DNA from: JAVBKX01 sp031553835
GTDB taxonomy: Bacteria; Bacteroidota; Bacteroidia; Bacteroidales; Azobacteroidaceae
Assembly (NCBI GenBank): GCA_031553835.1
Contig: JAVBKX010000004.1
Location: forward strand, 1 to 64,000
Direction of reading: 5' to 3'
DNA: 64,000 nucleotides
Shown: positions 7,603 through 17,962 of the stretch, piece after piece
Layout: the number at the start of each line of letters is the position of its first letter
Position numbering within the stretch: position 1 is the stretch's first letter
Made by a program: the position numbers and the translations under genes
Notes under the pieces: model-generated
The model's database searches: none
Told to the model about the DNA's origin: nothing
Seen by the model: only the letters and a program-made list of their open reading frames with translations

Positions 7603-10600
7603 TTAAGATTTTTCTCTTTTATATTCATTGGGTGTTACCCCGAATTCTTCCTTGAAGTATCTTCTAAAATATTTCGGATCATTGAATCCTACTTTAAAAG
7701 CGACTTCGTTGACAAACAACTGCGTTTTTTGTAATAAGGATGCCGCGCGTTTCAAGCGGATAAAACGAATAAATTCGGAAGGCGTTTTGGCTGTTAAAGA
7801 AAGTATTTTCTTATAAAGATACACACGGCTCATTCCTAATTCTTTTCCTAAATCTTCTACCAGGAAATCCGGATTATCCATGTTTTTTTCTACTATGGAA
7901 ACGGCTTTTTTGACAAATTCTTCGTCTCGTGACGGAATATTGGCCTCTTCGACCGTAATATCTATTTTCTTCCGGAATTTTTCCTGCATTTTTCGTTGCC
8001 GCTCTATCAACCGCGATACTTTCAATTTCAACATTTCCATATTGAATGGTTTTGAAATGTAATCGTCGGCCCCGGCCTCGATGCCGGAATATTCATTTTC
8101 TTCCGATGCTTTTGCCGTCAGTAAAATAACCGGAATGTGGGATGTGCGGATGTCGGACTTGATCTGACGGCACAATTCAAAACCGTCCATATTGGGCATC
8201 ATGACGTCACTGATAATGAGATCGGGAACATTTTCAAGTACAAGCGCATGGGCAACAACCCCGTCATTGGCGGTGACAATACGGAAAGATGCGGAAAATA
8301 AGGTCGTGATGAAATTTCTGAAATCTTCATTATCATCCACAATCAGCAACAGGGGTAGCGAAGACTTGTTATGCCTGACTTCCGGAAACGAGGTTTCCGG
8401 CAAAGAATATTCTGCCTCCTTTTCTTGCCGGGCAGGAACGGAAGTGATCACTTCCCGGTAAACCGGAGTAGAAACCGGCAATTGCAATGTAAATACAGAA
8501 CCTTTGCCGACAGTGCTTGTCACTCTGATTTCTCCCTGATGCAGTTTGGCATATTCACTTGCCAAATGAAGCCCCACCCCTGTGCCCGTCGATCCGTTGG
8601 GGGCATTTTCTATTCTGTAAAAGCGCTCGAAGATTTTATCCAAATGTTCTTCGGCAATACCGATGCCGGTATCTTCCACTATTATTTTCAAACTATTTTT
8701 GCCGACACCTGCGTCTTCTACAAGCGATATCGATACTTTTACCATTCCTCCGGAAGGAGTATATTTAATCGCATTAGACAACAGATTGGCGATGATTTTC
8801 TTCAATTTGTCGCCATCAAACTCCATCCGTAATTCAGGAATCAGGGAGGAAAATGACAGATTAATCTGTTTATTGTTTGCTAATCCGGCAAAGGAATGGC
8901 AGATCTCTTTCACAAATTCCACCACATCGCCGACCGACAGATTCAGGGAAACTTTATTCACATCCAATTTCCGGAAATCCAGCAACTGATTGACTAATTC
9001 CAACAAATTGGTCGCATTTTTATGCACAATCCGGAGCAACGATTGTTGTTCCGAAGACGAAATTTCATTCATCAATTTTTCTACAGGATTCAATATCAAC
9101 GTCAACGGGGTACGAAACTCATGGCTGATATTGGTAAAAAAACGGAATTTCATTTCATCCATCTCATGAATTCGCTGTGCCTCCAGCATGTGTTGCGTAT
9201 TTTCGAATTTCCGTTTTTGCAGATTGAAATTTATTTTCAAAATACCCCAAAACAATACGGCTCCAAGCAATATATACAATAAAAATGCCCACCAGGTTTG
9301 CCAGAATGGAGGCAAAATTTCAATACCGAGTGTCAACGGTTGGGCAGTAAACATACCGTCATTATTGCCGGCATGCACTTGTAGCTCATAAACACCCGGC
9401 GCCAGGTTGGAATAAGACGCCACGCCATGGGTTGATTCCGTCCAATCGGAATCAAAGCCCTGTAGCCGGTATCTGTAACGGCTTTTTTCGGGATGAATGT
9501 AATTCAAAGCAGAAAAATACACGGTAAAATTCTTCGCATTATGGTTCATGGTCATCATTTTTTCCGTTACAATCGATTGATTAAGCAACTCCCGCCCTTT
9601 ATATTTACCTTTCGGTGCAATTTTCTGATTATTAACCAATAATTCGGAAAAACGAGGCTGGGGAACAAGGGTATTGAAAGTAATATGCTGCGGATTAAAA
9701 CAGATGTATCCCTTAGTGGTACCAAGATAAATTTCTCCTGCTTTAGATTTGAAAAGAGCATTCTGATTGCATATTGCACCGGGAAGGCCATCGTTTTCGT
9801 CAAACGACACAATACGGAAAGTTATTTCTTTATTTTCCGGATCAGATTCAGGGTAAATACACGCCAGGCCATTGCGTGTTCCTGCCCAAATATCGCCATT
9901 ATCATCTTCAACCAGAGATACCACTTGCTCGCTCGGCAATCCGGAAGCTTTATCCAAATGCAATAGCGATTGTTTTTCAGGTTGATAAATCGTCAATCCG
10001 TTGTCTGTAGCAATCCACAACCGTTTTGCATGATCCAACAATACATTATACACTACCCAATCAGATAATTGGCTGAATAAATCCGGGTCTGAAAAACAGG
10101 CCGTAATGGTTGGCATGTGTGTTTGCAACACGCTCACCCCCTGTGAAGTACTCAGGTAAATTCCGTTGCCGTCGCGCGTAAACATCGATAAAATAAAATC
10201 CGACTGCAATCCTGTTTCGGTGTGCGTGGTAAAACGGTGAAAATAAGTGCGGGATGCATCCAGCCGGTTCACTCCCCCACCCAACGTTCCAATCCAAATG
10301 TTCTTGTTATTATCTTCCTTCAGACTATAAATGCTCTTATTCGAAAGGGTGTGAAGATTATTTTCATCCGGCAAATAATGTACGAATCGATCCTTGTCAA
10401 GACGATTCAATCCGCCCAAAAAAGTGCCAAACCACATGGTTCCATCCGAATCTTCCAGGATGGAGGTAATAATATCCGTCGATATGCTGCCTGCATCCGA
10501 TTCTTTGTGCTGAAACAATTGAAATGCGCCGGTCGATCGGTTGTATTTCAGGAGGCCTCCGCCATTAGTGCCAATCCACAAGTTACTTTTTGAATCTTCG

Positions 10601-11715
10601 TACAAACAATTACAGTCCTTTAAATCCACATTATCCGACGAATAAAAAAACAAAGGCGATTTATTGAACTTAAATAATTGCGGATGATAGTAAGAGATTC
10701 CGTTTTTATACGTCCCGATCCAAATAATTCCCTGATTATCACAATATAAACTAATAGCAGAATTCTGGCTGATCGAATTCGCATTGGTCGGATCATGTTT
10801 AAGCACAGTTATCTGCCGAGTTTGCTTGTCAAAAATATTCACCCCTCCATGGTCGGTCGCAATCCAAATTTTACCTGCCGGACCCTGGATAATATCGCGA
10901 ACAAAATCCGATTGGATCACAATATCGCTGCGATGGGTATTGAACGTAATCCATTTTCCCGCATCAAAATCATAAAACAGTACGCCTTTGTCTTTAATTC
11001 CCGGAAAAACCCATGGACAGCCATCGTTGTCCACAAACAACCGTTTTTCGATGGTCGCACCTTCTTTATTTTCGACTAAGTATTTATTTCGAAAATCGAC
11101 CATCCCGGTTTGTTCATTCACCCGTTCCACCAAACCGGATTCAAAAAGCGCCCACAAATGATGTCCGTTTTTTTCGACAGATATAATCTTTCCCCGGCTC
11201 AACTGATTCAAATCGTCCGATTGTAAAAAGTGTGTCAGCCGGTTGCATGCCGGATCATATTTATATACTCCGTCTCCGGGATAACATGCATAAAAATTTT
11301 TCAAAGAATCGATTTTGATCAGGGCCGGATTCGGTTTTAAATGCATTTGCTGCAGTACCGGTGTAACATTCCGGTTCACTTTTTCCAGTTTATAATCATA
11401 AATGACATACTGCGGATATCCGAAAAACCAAAGATTGCCATCCGCATCTTCCTGTATATCACTTACTGCATTACTTAACAGTCCGGCAGTATCATTTTTT
11501 TGTGCCGTGTAAACCGTAAAGCGATAACCATCATAGCGGTTGACCCCGTAGTTAGTGCCAAACCACATGAATCCCCGGCTATCTTTGAAGATACATTCTA
11601 CCTGATTATTGGACAATCCATCGGTATTATTCAGATGAACAAAATTATAGGTATTTTCCTGAGCCCGGCAGAAAATACAGATACCGAAAAACAATATGGA
11701 CAGCAGTATCTTCAT
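7603..11715 (-). CDS. Hybrid two-component system regulator (one-component sensor kinase/AraC) of the glycan locus
   Basis: A 1370-aa membrane protein that combines all parts of a two-component system. It has a signal peptide (ending FCRAQ), a periplasmic double propeller of reg_prop repeats (about 30-720, with many DSRGFMWFGTNYGVNRYDG and NIWIGTLGGGVNRLD units), a Y_Y_Y domain (about 725-800), one TM helix (about 805-825), HisKA with phospho-His865 in NISHEFRTPL, HATPase_c (ANLLSNAIKYTPSGG, VEDTGIGIA, GTGVGLHLA), a receiver with Asp1170 in LIISDVMMPNMDG, and a C-terminal AraC-type HTH (about 1265-1370). This family binds oligosaccharides directly in the periplasm and activates the adjacent PUL. 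It is divergent from the GH31-SusCD operon, its presumed target. Confidence 0.93.
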   Translation of the reverse strand: MKILLSILFFGICIFCRAQENTYNFVHLNNTDGLSNNQVECIFKDSRGFMWFGTNYGVNRYDGYRFTVYTAQKNDTAGLLSNAVSDIQEDADGNLWFFGYPQYVIYDYKLEKVNRNVTPVLQQMHLKPNPALIKIDSLKNFYACYPGDGVYKYDPACNRLTHFLQSDDLNQLSRGKIISVEKNGHHLWALFESGLVERVNEQTGMVDFRNKYLVENKEGATIEKRLFVDNDGCPWVFPGIKDKGVLFYDFDAGKWITFNTHRSDIVIQSDFVRDIIQGPAGKIWIATDHGGVNIFDKQTRQITVLKHDPTNANSISQNSAISLYCDNQGIIWIGTYKNGISYYHPQLFKFNKSPLFFYSSDNVDLKDCNCLYEDSKSNLWIGTNGGGLLKYNRSTGAFQLFQHKESDAGSISTDIITSILEDSDGTMWFGTFLGGLNRLDKDRFVHYLPDENNLHTLSNKSIYSLKEDNNKNIWIGTLGGGVNRLDASRTYFHRFTTHTETGLQSDFILSMFTRDGNGIYLSTSQGVSVLQTHMPTITACFSDPDLFSQLSDWVVYNVLLDHAKRLWIATDNGLTIYQPEKQSLLHLDKASGLPSEQVVSLVEDDNGDIWAGTRNGLACIYPESDPENKEITFRIVSFDENDGLPGAICNQNALFKSKAGEIYLGTTKGYICFNPQHITFNTLVPQPRFSELLVNNQKIAPKGKYKGRELLNQSIVTEKMMTMNHNAKNFTVYFSALNYIHPEKSRYRYRLQGFDSDWTESTHGVASYSNLAPGVYELQVHAGNNDGMFTAQPLTLGIEILPPFWQTWWAFLLYILLGAVLFWGILKINFNLQKRKFENTQHMLEAQRIHEMDEMKFRFFTNISHEFRTPLTLILNPVEKLMNEISSSEQQSLLRIVHKNATNLLELVNQLLDFRKLDVNKVSLNLSVGDVVEFVKEICHSFAGLANNKQINLSFSSLIPELRMEFDGDKLKKIIANLLSNAIKYTPSGGMVKVSISLVEDAGVGKNSLKIIVEDTGIGIAEEHLDKIFERFYRIENAPNGSTGTGVGLHLASEYAKLHQGEIRVTSTVGKGSVFTLQLPVSTPVYREVITSVPARQEKEAEYSLPETSFPEVRHNKSSLPLLLIVDDNEDFRNFITTLFSASFRIVTANDGVVAHALVLENVPDLIISDVMMPNMDGFELCRQIKSDIRTSHIPVILLTAKASEENEYSGIEAGADDYISKPFNMEMLKLKVSRLIERQRKMQEKFRKKIDITVEEANIPSRDEEFVKKAVSIVEKNMDNPDFLVEDLGKELGMSRVYLYKKILSLTAKTPSEFIRFIRLKRAASLLQKTQLFVNEVAFKVGFNDPKYFRRYFKEEFGVTPNEYKREKS

Positions 11716-11729
11716 GATTCAATAATAGA

Positions 11730-11737
11730 CAAATTTA
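11730..11737 (-). promoter_or_regulatory. Candidate -7 box of the hybrid regulator
   Basis: TAAATTTG on the minus strand, an exact TAnnTTTG match 15 bases before the ATG at 11715. A clear TTTG -33 box is not seen; TTTTCTG lies roughly at the right distance. Confidence 0.5.
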
Positions 11738-11841
11738 CAACATTATTTCGCAGAAAATTGATCAGTTAACAAATTAACCTTAAGATGTAAACATTTTCTC
11801 CCTTCACATTATCAAACGAGATGCTTGTTGGTAACATACGA

Positions 11842-11875
11842 ACAAAAATACATGCGTTTTATTATGTATTTTTGT
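11842..11875 (+). promoter_or_regulatory. Promoter of the GH31-SusCD-GH5 operon overlapped by a 12-bp inverted repeat
   Basis: TATTTTTG at 11867-11874 fits the -7 consensus, 15 bases before the GH31 start. It lies inside the right arm of a perfect inverted repeat, ACAAAAATACAT (11842-11853) and ATGTATTTTTGT (11864-11875), separated by 10 bases. There is no TTTG at -33, as expected for an activator-dependent promoter. The dyad may be the binding site of a regulator, though AraC-type regulators often prefer direct repeats. Confidence 0.5.
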
Positions 11876-11888
11876 AATATCATCTAAT

Positions 11889-14738
11889 ATGCAAATCATG
11901 AAAAAACGTTGTGTGATTTTTTTTCTTACAAGTGCGATGCTTGGTTTGTGCTTTTCGGCATGCAATCAGGAAATTATCCGCAAAAATGACGATGGTATAA
12001 CCGTCCGGCTCAAACCATCGCAACAGCAGCATGCAAAAAACATCCGGTTGCAGGTTATTACAGACAATATTATCCGTGTAACAGCAACTCCTGACGAACA
12101 ATTCCCCGAAAGCAACAGCTTGATCGCCGCTTATCCGGAAACTCAAAAAAACGGTTGGGATATCCTGCAAAATGAGGATGAAGCAACTTTGGCTACTACC
12201 GCTATCGTAACAAAAATATCCCTGAAAACGGGCGAAATTACATTTTGCGATCAACAGGGGAATGTAATTTTAAAGGAAAATAGCGGAGGTGGAAAATCAT
12301 TCGAACCAATCACGGTAGATAACACAAAAGCCTACTCCATCCGGCAAATTTTCGAATCGCCTGACGATGAAGCGTTTTATGGTTTAGGACAGCACCAGTC
12401 CGATGAATTCAACTACAAGGGAAAGAACGAAAGTTTATTCCAATATAATACGAAAGTTTCGATTCCTTTTATTGTTTCCAACAAAAACTATGGAATTTTA
12501 TGGGACAATTATTCTCTTTCCAAGTTTGGCGATCCTCGCGACTATGCTCCATTGAGCCAGTTTAAACTCTATGATAAAACAGGAAAAGAAGGTGGTCTCA
12601 CAGCTACCTATATGATCAATGGCGACGACAACAATGTTTTTGTGGAAAGGCAGGAAAACAATATCGATTATGAAAACCTGGAAACCATCCAAAATTTTCC
12701 GGCTAACTTTCCATTCTACAATTCAAAAATTGTATGGGAAGGCCAGATAGAACCGGCAGAATCGGGCGATTTCCGGTTTATCCTTTATTATGCCGGTTAT
12801 GTACAAGTCTGTCTGAATGATGAACTTATTGTACCCGAACGTTGGCGCACTGCGTGGAATCCTAATGCTTACAAGTTTTCAGCCAATTTAAACCCGGGAG
12901 AAAAATATAAAATCAAATTAGAATGGAAACCCGACGGCGGCGTATCTTACATAGGACTGAAAGCCTTGAGCCCTGTACAACCAGCCGAACAGAACAAACT
13001 TTCTTTGTGGTCTGAAATGGGAGATCAATTAGACTATTATTTTATTAAAGGCGACAAGATCGACGAGGTGATCGCCGGCTACAGAAAAATCACCGGAAAA
13101 GCGCAAGTAATGCCTAAGTGGGCGATGGGATTCTGGCAAAGCCGCGAGCGATACAAAACGCAAGATGAAATTTTAAACGTTTTGAAAGAATTCCGTCAAC
13201 GGCAAATCCCAATCGACAATATTGTGCAAGACTGGTCATATTGGCCTGAAGACGCCTGGGGAAGCCATGATTTTGACACAACGCGCTTTCCCGACCCCAA
13301 AGCGATGGTGAATGAAATTCACAAAGCAAATGCACGGATTATGATTTCCGTCTGGCCAAAATTTTATTTTACAACAGACCATTACAAAGCATTCGATCAA
13401 AAAGGCTGGATGCACCGGTTAGCTGTCAACGACAGTATCAGAGACTGGATTGGTAAAGGGTATATCGGTTCGTTCTACGACGCTTTTAGCGAAGGCGCAC
13501 GCCAATTGTTCTGGCAACAAATGAACGACAAATTGTATTGCTTAGGTATCGATGCCTGGTGGATGGATGCTTCCGAGCCTGATATGCAATCCAATTCAAG
13601 CATTGCTTACCGCAAAGCGTTAATGAATCCGACCGCTTTAGGCTCATCCACCCAATATTTTAATGCCTATGGACTAATGAACGCCAAAGGTATTTATGAG
13701 GGTCAACGCGCTGCCAACAACAATGATCGGGTCTTTTTGCTTACCCGTTCCGGATTTGCCGGCTCGCAGAAATACGCAGCCGCAATCTGGAGCGGAGACA
13801 TCGGTACCCGTTGGGAAGATATGAAAGCGCAAATTGCCGCCGGACTCAACTTCTCCATCGCCGGAAACCCCTATTGGACAATGGATAATGGAGGATTTTG
13901 CGTGGAACGCCGTTATGAAACAGCGAAAGGAGGTTCGGAAGATTTAAACGAATGGCGCGAACTAAATGTACGTTGGAATCAGTTCGGGGCTTTTGCTCCT
14001 TTGTATCGTTCCCACGGTCAATATCCTTACCGGGAAATATGGAACATCGCACCCGAAAATCATCCGGCATATCAGTCCATGCTCTATTATACCCAATTAC
14101 GTTATCGCCTGATGCCCTACATCTACAGCTTAACGGGGATGGTATATTTCGATGATTATACCATGATGCGTCCGTTAGTAATGGATTTCGGCGCCGATAA
14201 TAAGGTGTTGGATATAAGCGATCAATATATGTTTGGCGACAATATAATGGTTGCTCCCGTCTATACATACAAAGCGCGCAACCGCGAAGTGTATTTTCCA
14301 TCCAATGCCGGTTGGTATGATTTCTATTCCGGAAATTTTTATGCAGGCGGACAATCTCTATCGGTTGAAGCCCCTTACAATCGTATGCCGCTGTTTGTTG
14401 TTGCCGGTTCCATATTGCCTTTGGGCGAAATTATCCAACACACACAAGAGGTCCAGAACAATCTCACCATCCATGTATTCGGAGGAAAAAACGGTTCTTT
14501 CAAACTGTATGAAGATGAAGGTGTAAATTACAATTACGAAAACGGGGCTTTTGCTACCATTCCATTCTCTTACAATGATGTTGACAAAACGTTGACTATT
14601 GGCGAGCAGAGCGGAGAATTCCCGGGAATGACCCGTGAACGCATATTCATCATCAAATATAACACCGGCGTTGACGATGGAAAAAGGCCGGGTATTACTG
14701 TAAAATATAATGGGAAATCACAAACAATTAATCTTTAA
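11889..14738 (+). CDS. GH31 alpha-xylosidase with PA14 insert, lipoprotein
   Basis: A 949-aa retaining glycosidase of family GH31. After a lipoprotein signal (LCFSACNQ) comes the N-terminal beta domain with a PA14 domain inserted at about residues 265-360 (WEGQIEPAESGDFRFILYY, LKLEW-like strand), then the (beta/alpha)8 barrel and C-terminal beta domains. Nucleophile Asp560 lies in WWMDASEP and acid/base Asp637 in SGDIGTRWEDM. The PA14 insert and the motif QDWSYWPEDAWGSHDFD are features I associate with alpha-xylosidases active on xyloglucan oligosaccharides (Cellvibrio Xyl31A, B. ovatus GH31). An alpha-glucosidase role is less likely given the GH5 and SGBP genes. It is the first gene of an operon, 6 bases before susC. 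Confidence 0.88.
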   Translation: MQIMKKRCVIFFLTSAMLGLCFSACNQEIIRKNDDGITVRLKPSQQQHAKNIRLQVITDNIIRVTATPDEQFPESNSLIAAYPETQKNGWDILQNEDEATLATTAIVTKISLKTGEITFCDQQGNVILKENSGGGKSFEPITVDNTKAYSIRQIFESPDDEAFYGLGQHQSDEFNYKGKNESLFQYNTKVSIPFIVSNKNYGILWDNYSLSKFGDPRDYAPLSQFKLYDKTGKEGGLTATYMINGDDNNVFVERQENNIDYENLETIQNFPANFPFYNSKIVWEGQIEPAESGDFRFILYYAGYVQVCLNDELIVPERWRTAWNPNAYKFSANLNPGEKYKIKLEWKPDGGVSYIGLKALSPVQPAEQNKLSLWSEMGDQLDYYFIKGDKIDEVIAGYRKITGKAQVMPKWAMGFWQSRERYKTQDEILNVLKEFRQRQIPIDNIVQDWSYWPEDAWGSHDFDTTRFPDPKAMVNEIHKANARIMISVWPKFYFTTDHYKAFDQKGWMHRLAVNDSIRDWIGKGYIGSFYDAFSEGARQLFWQQMNDKLYCLGIDAWWMDASEPDMQSNSSIAYRKALMNPTALGSSTQYFNAYGLMNAKGIYEGQRAANNNDRVFLLTRSGFAGSQKYAAAIWSGDIGTRWEDMKAQIAAGLNFSIAGNPYWTMDNGGFCVERRYETAKGGSEDLNEWRELNVRWNQFGAFAPLYRSHGQYPYREIWNIAPENHPAYQSMLYYTQLRYRLMPYIYSLTGMVYFDDYTMMRPLVMDFGADNKVLDISDQYMFGDNIMVAPVYTYKARNREVYFPSNAGWYDFYSGNFYAGGQSLSVEAPYNRMPLFVVAGSILPLGEIIQHTQEVQNNLTIHVFGGKNGSFKLYEDEGVNYNYENGAFATIPFSYNDVDKTLTIGEQSGEFPGMTRERIFIIKYNTGVDDGKRPGITVKYNGKSQTINL

Positions 14739-14744
14739 TCATCT

Positions 14745-17700
14745 ATGAGCATTTATCTAAAAAATCTAATCCTCCGGAAGCTGCCGGGAATGATGTATTT
14801 CATTTTTTTTATCGCTTTGGTATATCCCCCGGCTATACAAGCACAAAATCAGCCTCCTTTGAAAATCACCGGAACAATCGTTTCGGCTGTCGATGATCTG
14901 CCTTTAGTCGGAGTTTCAGTTATAATAAGAGGTAGCAACCATGGAACCATCACCGATTTGAATGGTAATTTTTCTATCAATGCATCTGTTGGGGAAACCC
15001 TGGTTTGCTCGTTCATCAGTTTTCTTACCAAAGAAGTGACTATCACCGACAACAAGCATTTAGAAATCAGCATGCAGGAAAATGCTCTTCAACTGAATGA
15101 AGTTGTAGCCATCGGATACGGACAAATGAAACGAAGTGACCTGACCGGCTCTGTCGCTTCTCTTACGGCAAAAGATGTCGGCAGAACTGTTGCCACGACT
15201 GTTGACCAGGTACTTTCCGGAAAAATCGCCGGTGTGCAGGTAATACAAAATTCGGGACAGCCGGGCGGAGGAATATCCGTCAGGATTCGGGGGACCAACT
15301 CACTGAACACCAGCGCAGAACCATTATATGTGATTGACGGAATGCAATTCAGCGGATCAGGAACCAGTAATCCATTATCTACCATCAATCCGTCCGACAT
15401 AGTATCAATTGAAGTATTAAAAGATGCTTCCGCCTCCGCCATTTATGGATCGCAAGGTGCTAACGGGGTTGTTTTAATTACGACCAAACGGGGAGAATCA
15501 GGTAAAACAAAAATATCTTATGATGGATATTATGGTATTCAACAGATTTCTAAAAAATTAGAAACATTGAATTTAAGGGAATATGCCACTTACCAAAATG
15601 ACAGGGCTGCGATCGTTGGATACGGAGCGCGGGAAGAGTTTGCCGATCCTTCCATTTTAGGTGATGGTACCAATTGGCAGGATGAATTATTCAGCACTGC
15701 ACCAATGTCTAATAACCAACTTTCCATTACCGGAGGTAATGAAAAAACTAAATTCTACATCTCCGGAGCATACTTCAATCAAGATGGTATTGCGTTAGGT
15801 TCCGGATTTAACCGCTTCTCAGGTCGTATCAATATCGACAATGAAACACGCAAATGGTTGAAAATAGGAGCTGATGTCATGTTTTCGTTGGCGAATGAAA
15901 AGGTGACGACCTCCAATAACGATATTATCTACAATGCGATCCGCCAGACTCCTGATGTTCCGGTAAAAGATGCCAACGGCAACTGGGGAGGTTCTACCGA
16001 AAAAAATATCTACGCAGCTTATGCAACCAACCCGATTGCCGATGCTATGCGGATTGAAAATAAGAACAAACGTGCGCAATTGACGGCTAATGCTTACATT
16101 GATATTACGATTCTTCCGGGATTGACTTTCCGCAATGAAGCAGGAACCAACCTGAACTATGGAAACAACTATTATTTCAAACCCACACAAGAATATGGAT
16201 ATTATACCAGCAATGTCAATACTGGACGACGCACTGCCGACAATTCTTTCTGGTGGTTGATAAAAAATCTTTTGTATTATGACAAATATATACACAAACA
16301 TCACCTTTCTGCCATGCTCGCCCATGAGGCACAAGAAAGCACATGGGAAAATTTAAGCGGTACTCGCAATAATTTTCCATTAAATACGATCCACGGATTA
16401 AACGCCGGTGACGAAAAATCTTCCGTAGCAAACAGTGACCAAAATGATTCTGCCATGGAATCTTTTTTCGGAAGATTTAACTATTCATTCGATGATAGAT
16501 ACCTGCTTACATTTACATACAGGGCTGATGGTTCTTCCAAGTTTGGCCCGGATAACAAATGGGGGTACTATCCATCTTTAGCTTTGGCATGGCGGATCAG
16601 CAATGAATCTTTTATGAAAAACATTCAGGCAATTAATAATCTGAAATTGAGACTGGGTTGGGGTGAATTGGGAAATCAGAATATGCCCGGCAACCAATAC
16701 ATTTCCACGCTCAAACCGGTACAAACGCCATCAGGGACAGGATTTCTGGCCGAGAATATTGCCAACTCCGGAATACAGTGGGAAACAACCGGATCCTACA
16801 ATGTGGGGATAGACTTGAACCTTTTTGAAAATCGCGTCGAACTCATTGCAGATGCCTACGTCAAAAATACCAGTAACTTAATCATCCAAGTGCCATTACC
16901 TGCTTATTCCGGAACATCTGATAATCCGGGAGGATCACCCGGTACATTGGAAAGACCCTATGTAAATATTGGGAACATTCAGAATAAAGGTTTTGAACTC
17001 ACACTAAACAGTGTCAATATCGACGCTCACGATTTTCGTTGGAGATCCGGAATTACTTTCTCTTTAAACAGAGGAACAGTAAAAGGGTTAAATTCCGCAA
17101 GTAGTGTATTATACGGACAATCTGGCAGCAATATCCTGAGCAAGACAGAAGTTGGCGGGCCAATCGGTCGTTTCTACGGTTATGTGGCTGAAGGATTATT
17201 TGTTTCGGAAGCCGATTTCTACACAAAAGATAAAGATGGGAATACCGTCCAGGTAGCCCTTCCTGAGAACAAAACAATTGCAGTAAACGGCATCTGGGCA
17301 GGTGATATTAAATGGAAAGACATCAGCGGACCGGATGGCGTTCCCGACGGAATTATTGATGAGAATGACCGTACATACATCGGAGATCCCAATCCCGATT
17401 TCATGTATGGATTCACCAATACTTTTACTTACAAAAATTTCGACATGACATTAGACTTGCAAGGCGCACAAGGATTCGATATCTATAGTGGTTTACGTCA
17501 AAGCAATGAAATGCCTAACGGAAATTTTGGGCTGTTGCGCGATGTACGGGATTATGCCCAAATCGGCGTGATAGACCCCAATATTCCCAATGCTAATTCA
17601 ACGTTGAGTAATGTATATGTAATCAATCAGGGAAAGATGATTCCCCGGATCACTAATGACGATGCCAATGTAAACAATCGTATATCCAGTAAATTTATTG

Positions 17701-17942
17701 AGGACGGATCTTATCTTCGGATCAAAAATATTTCCATCGGATATAATTTACCTCAAAAATGGTTACAAAAATACCAAATTAACCATTTGAGGGTATATGC
17801 CAATGTTCAAAATGCATACACTTTCACAAAGTATTCCGGATATGATCCGGAAGTGGGAGGATCTATCTTGTTGAATGCTTACGACAATGGACAATACCCA
17901 GCTCCACGAATTTATACATTTGGATTAAATATTGGTTTCTAA
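14745..17942 (+). CDS. SusC-like TonB-dependent outer-membrane transporter
   Basis: A 1065-aa protein with signal peptide (YPPAIQAQ), a carboxypeptidase-D-like N-terminal extension (GTIVSAVDDLPLVGVSVIIRG, TDLNGNFSI), a plug with the SusC signature (LNEVVAIGYGQMKRSDLTGSV, VRIRGTNSL, PLYVIDGMQFSG, EVLKDASASAIYGSQGANGVV), and a 22-strand barrel ending in the aromatic-rich IYTFGLNIGF. It imports oligosaccharides bound by its SusD partner, powered through TonB-ExbBD. Length and layout are normal for the family. It lies between GH31 and susD in one operon; substrate, probably xyloglucan oligosaccharides, is inferred from neighbours. Confidence 0.95.
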   Translation: MSIYLKNLILRKLPGMMYFIFFIALVYPPAIQAQNQPPLKITGTIVSAVDDLPLVGVSVIIRGSNHGTITDLNGNFSINASVGETLVCSFISFLTKEVTITDNKHLEISMQENALQLNEVVAIGYGQMKRSDLTGSVASLTAKDVGRTVATTVDQVLSGKIAGVQVIQNSGQPGGGISVRIRGTNSLNTSAEPLYVIDGMQFSGSGTSNPLSTINPSDIVSIEVLKDASASAIYGSQGANGVVLITTKRGESGKTKISYDGYYGIQQISKKLETLNLREYATYQNDRAAIVGYGAREEFADPSILGDGTNWQDELFSTAPMSNNQLSITGGNEKTKFYISGAYFNQDGIALGSGFNRFSGRINIDNETRKWLKIGADVMFSLANEKVTTSNNDIIYNAIRQTPDVPVKDANGNWGGSTEKNIYAAYATNPIADAMRIENKNKRAQLTANAYIDITILPGLTFRNEAGTNLNYGNNYYFKPTQEYGYYTSNVNTGRRTADNSFWWLIKNLLYYDKYIHKHHLSAMLAHEAQESTWENLSGTRNNFPLNTIHGLNAGDEKSSVANSDQNDSAMESFFGRFNYSFDDRYLLTFTYRADGSSKFGPDNKWGYYPSLALAWRISNESFMKNIQAINNLKLRLGWGELGNQNMPGNQYISTLKPVQTPSGTGFLAENIANSGIQWETTGSYNVGIDLNLFENRVELIADAYVKNTSNLIIQVPLPAYSGTSDNPGGSPGTLERPYVNIGNIQNKGFELTLNSVNIDAHDFRWRSGITFSLNRGTVKGLNSASSVLYGQSGSNILSKTEVGGPIGRFYGYVAEGLFVSEADFYTKDKDGNTVQVALPENKTIAVNGIWAGDIKWKDISGPDGVPDGIIDENDRTYIGDPNPDFMYGFTNTFTYKNFDMTLDLQGAQGFDIYSGLRQSNEMPNGNFGLLRDVRDYAQIGVIDPNIPNANSTLSNVYVINQGKMIPRITNDDANVNNRISSKFIEDGSYLRIKNISIGYNLPQKWLQKYQINHLRVYANVQNAYTFTKYSGYDPEVGGSILLNAYDNGQYPAPRIYTFGLNIGF

Positions 17943-17962
17943 CATTTTAACAGCAATTAATC

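Noticed and set aside
11889..14738. GH31 as a general alpha-glucosidase (SusB-like)
   Set aside because: The PA14 insert, the QDWSYWPEDAWGSHDFD motif and the GH5/SGBP neighbours favour alpha-xylosidase, though this is not proof.
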